A stretch of DNA of 5,333 nucleotides from Acidimicrobiales bacterium (lineage in GTDB: Bacteria; Actinomycetota; Acidimicrobiia; Acidimicrobiales; UBA8190). The DNA is taken from assembly GCA_030042575.1 (NCBI GenBank), contig JASHZK010000305.1:1-5333 (forward strand), in the 5' to 3' direction. The notes under the pieces are model-generated. The model saw only the letters and a list, made by a program, of their open reading frames with translations. It did not search any database and was not told where the DNA came from. The position numbers and the translations under genes were made by a program. Every line of letters starts with the position of its first letter. The stretch's first letter is position 1. Shown here in pieces: positions 5,155 to 5,333 of the stretch.

Positions 5155-5333
5155 GGACCGGCCGCCCGGCCCGGTGGCGGACCGGTTGGGCGCGCTGACC
5201 TGGGAGTTTGCCGCCGGCTGGGCACGAGGCCGGGTCGGTTCACCCCCGGCCGCCGCCGCATCCGACAGCACTTGGGGACCGGCCGCCGCCACCACCACCC
5301 CACGCTCCAAGGCGGCGGCCGCCTCCCCGGCGG
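5152..5333 (-). CDS. C-terminal end of an unrecognised protein (partial)
   Basis: The minus-strand frame is open from the window edge to the TAG at 5152-5154, giving 59 visible residues. The first part (AGEAAAALERGVVVAAAGPQ, then VLSDAAAAGG) reads like the end of a folded Ala-rich domain with a helix and a hydrophobic strand. The last 30 residues are rich in Pro, Ala, Ser and Gly and look disordered. Third codon positions are mostly G or C, as expected for a gene here, but such short open frames also arise by chance in DNA this GC-rich. I do not recognise the family. If real, it lies 12 bases before the ThyX-family gene and could be co-transcribed with it. Confidence 0.45.
   Translation of the reverse strand, partial: AGEAAAALERGVVVAAAGPQVLSDAAAAGGEPTRPRAQPAANSQVSAPNRSATGPGGRS

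Overview
The window is high-GC, GC3-rich DNA with closely packed genes, consistent with an actinobacterium. The best lineage clue is a DUF4193-type zinc-ribbon protein, a family I know only from Actinomycetota. A 544-residue, double-length ThyX-family protein and two hypothetical proteins resemble what I recall from Acidimicrobiia-like lineages, but that narrower placement is inference.

Layout. (1) Bases 1-990, plus strand: the 3' part of a hypothetical protein with a charged Arg-rich N-terminal stretch and a helical C-terminal domain. It meets the next gene tail to tail across a 16-base gap. (2) Bases 1007-3002, minus strand: a four-gene run read in the order DUF4193-type acidic zinc-ribbon protein, a small protein that may associate with granules or lipid droplets, a GNAT acetyltransferase, and a Nudix hydrolase. 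Gaps are short (46 and 25 bases) and the last two genes overlap by 4 bases, so this is probably one operon. (3) Bases 3003-3504: a roughly 500-base non-coding stretch with a candidate minus-strand promoter and several hairpins, one with a GAAA tetraloop. It is probably the long leader of the operon. (4) Bases 3505-5139, minus strand: the tandem ThyX-family protein. (5) Bases 5152-5333, minus strand: probably the C-terminal end of another gene, 12 bases upstream of the ThyX gene.

The most interesting item is the ThyX-family protein. It holds two ThyX-like halves whose conserved motifs are degenerate in complementary ways. The N-terminal half keeps the E-x-S-x-R-Y segment (dUMP side) but has lost RHR. 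The C-terminal half keeps RHR and N-x-R (flavin side) but has lost E-x-S-x-R-Y. This is what a pseudo-heteromeric enzyme made by duplication, fusion and division of labour would look like.

Functional links between the blocks are weak. ThyX would supply dTMP. The Nudix enzyme could act on nucleotides, and the GNAT and the DUF4193 and granule-like proteins have no assignable substrate. I see no tRNA, rRNA, CRISPR array, insertion sequence or sign of recent transfer.
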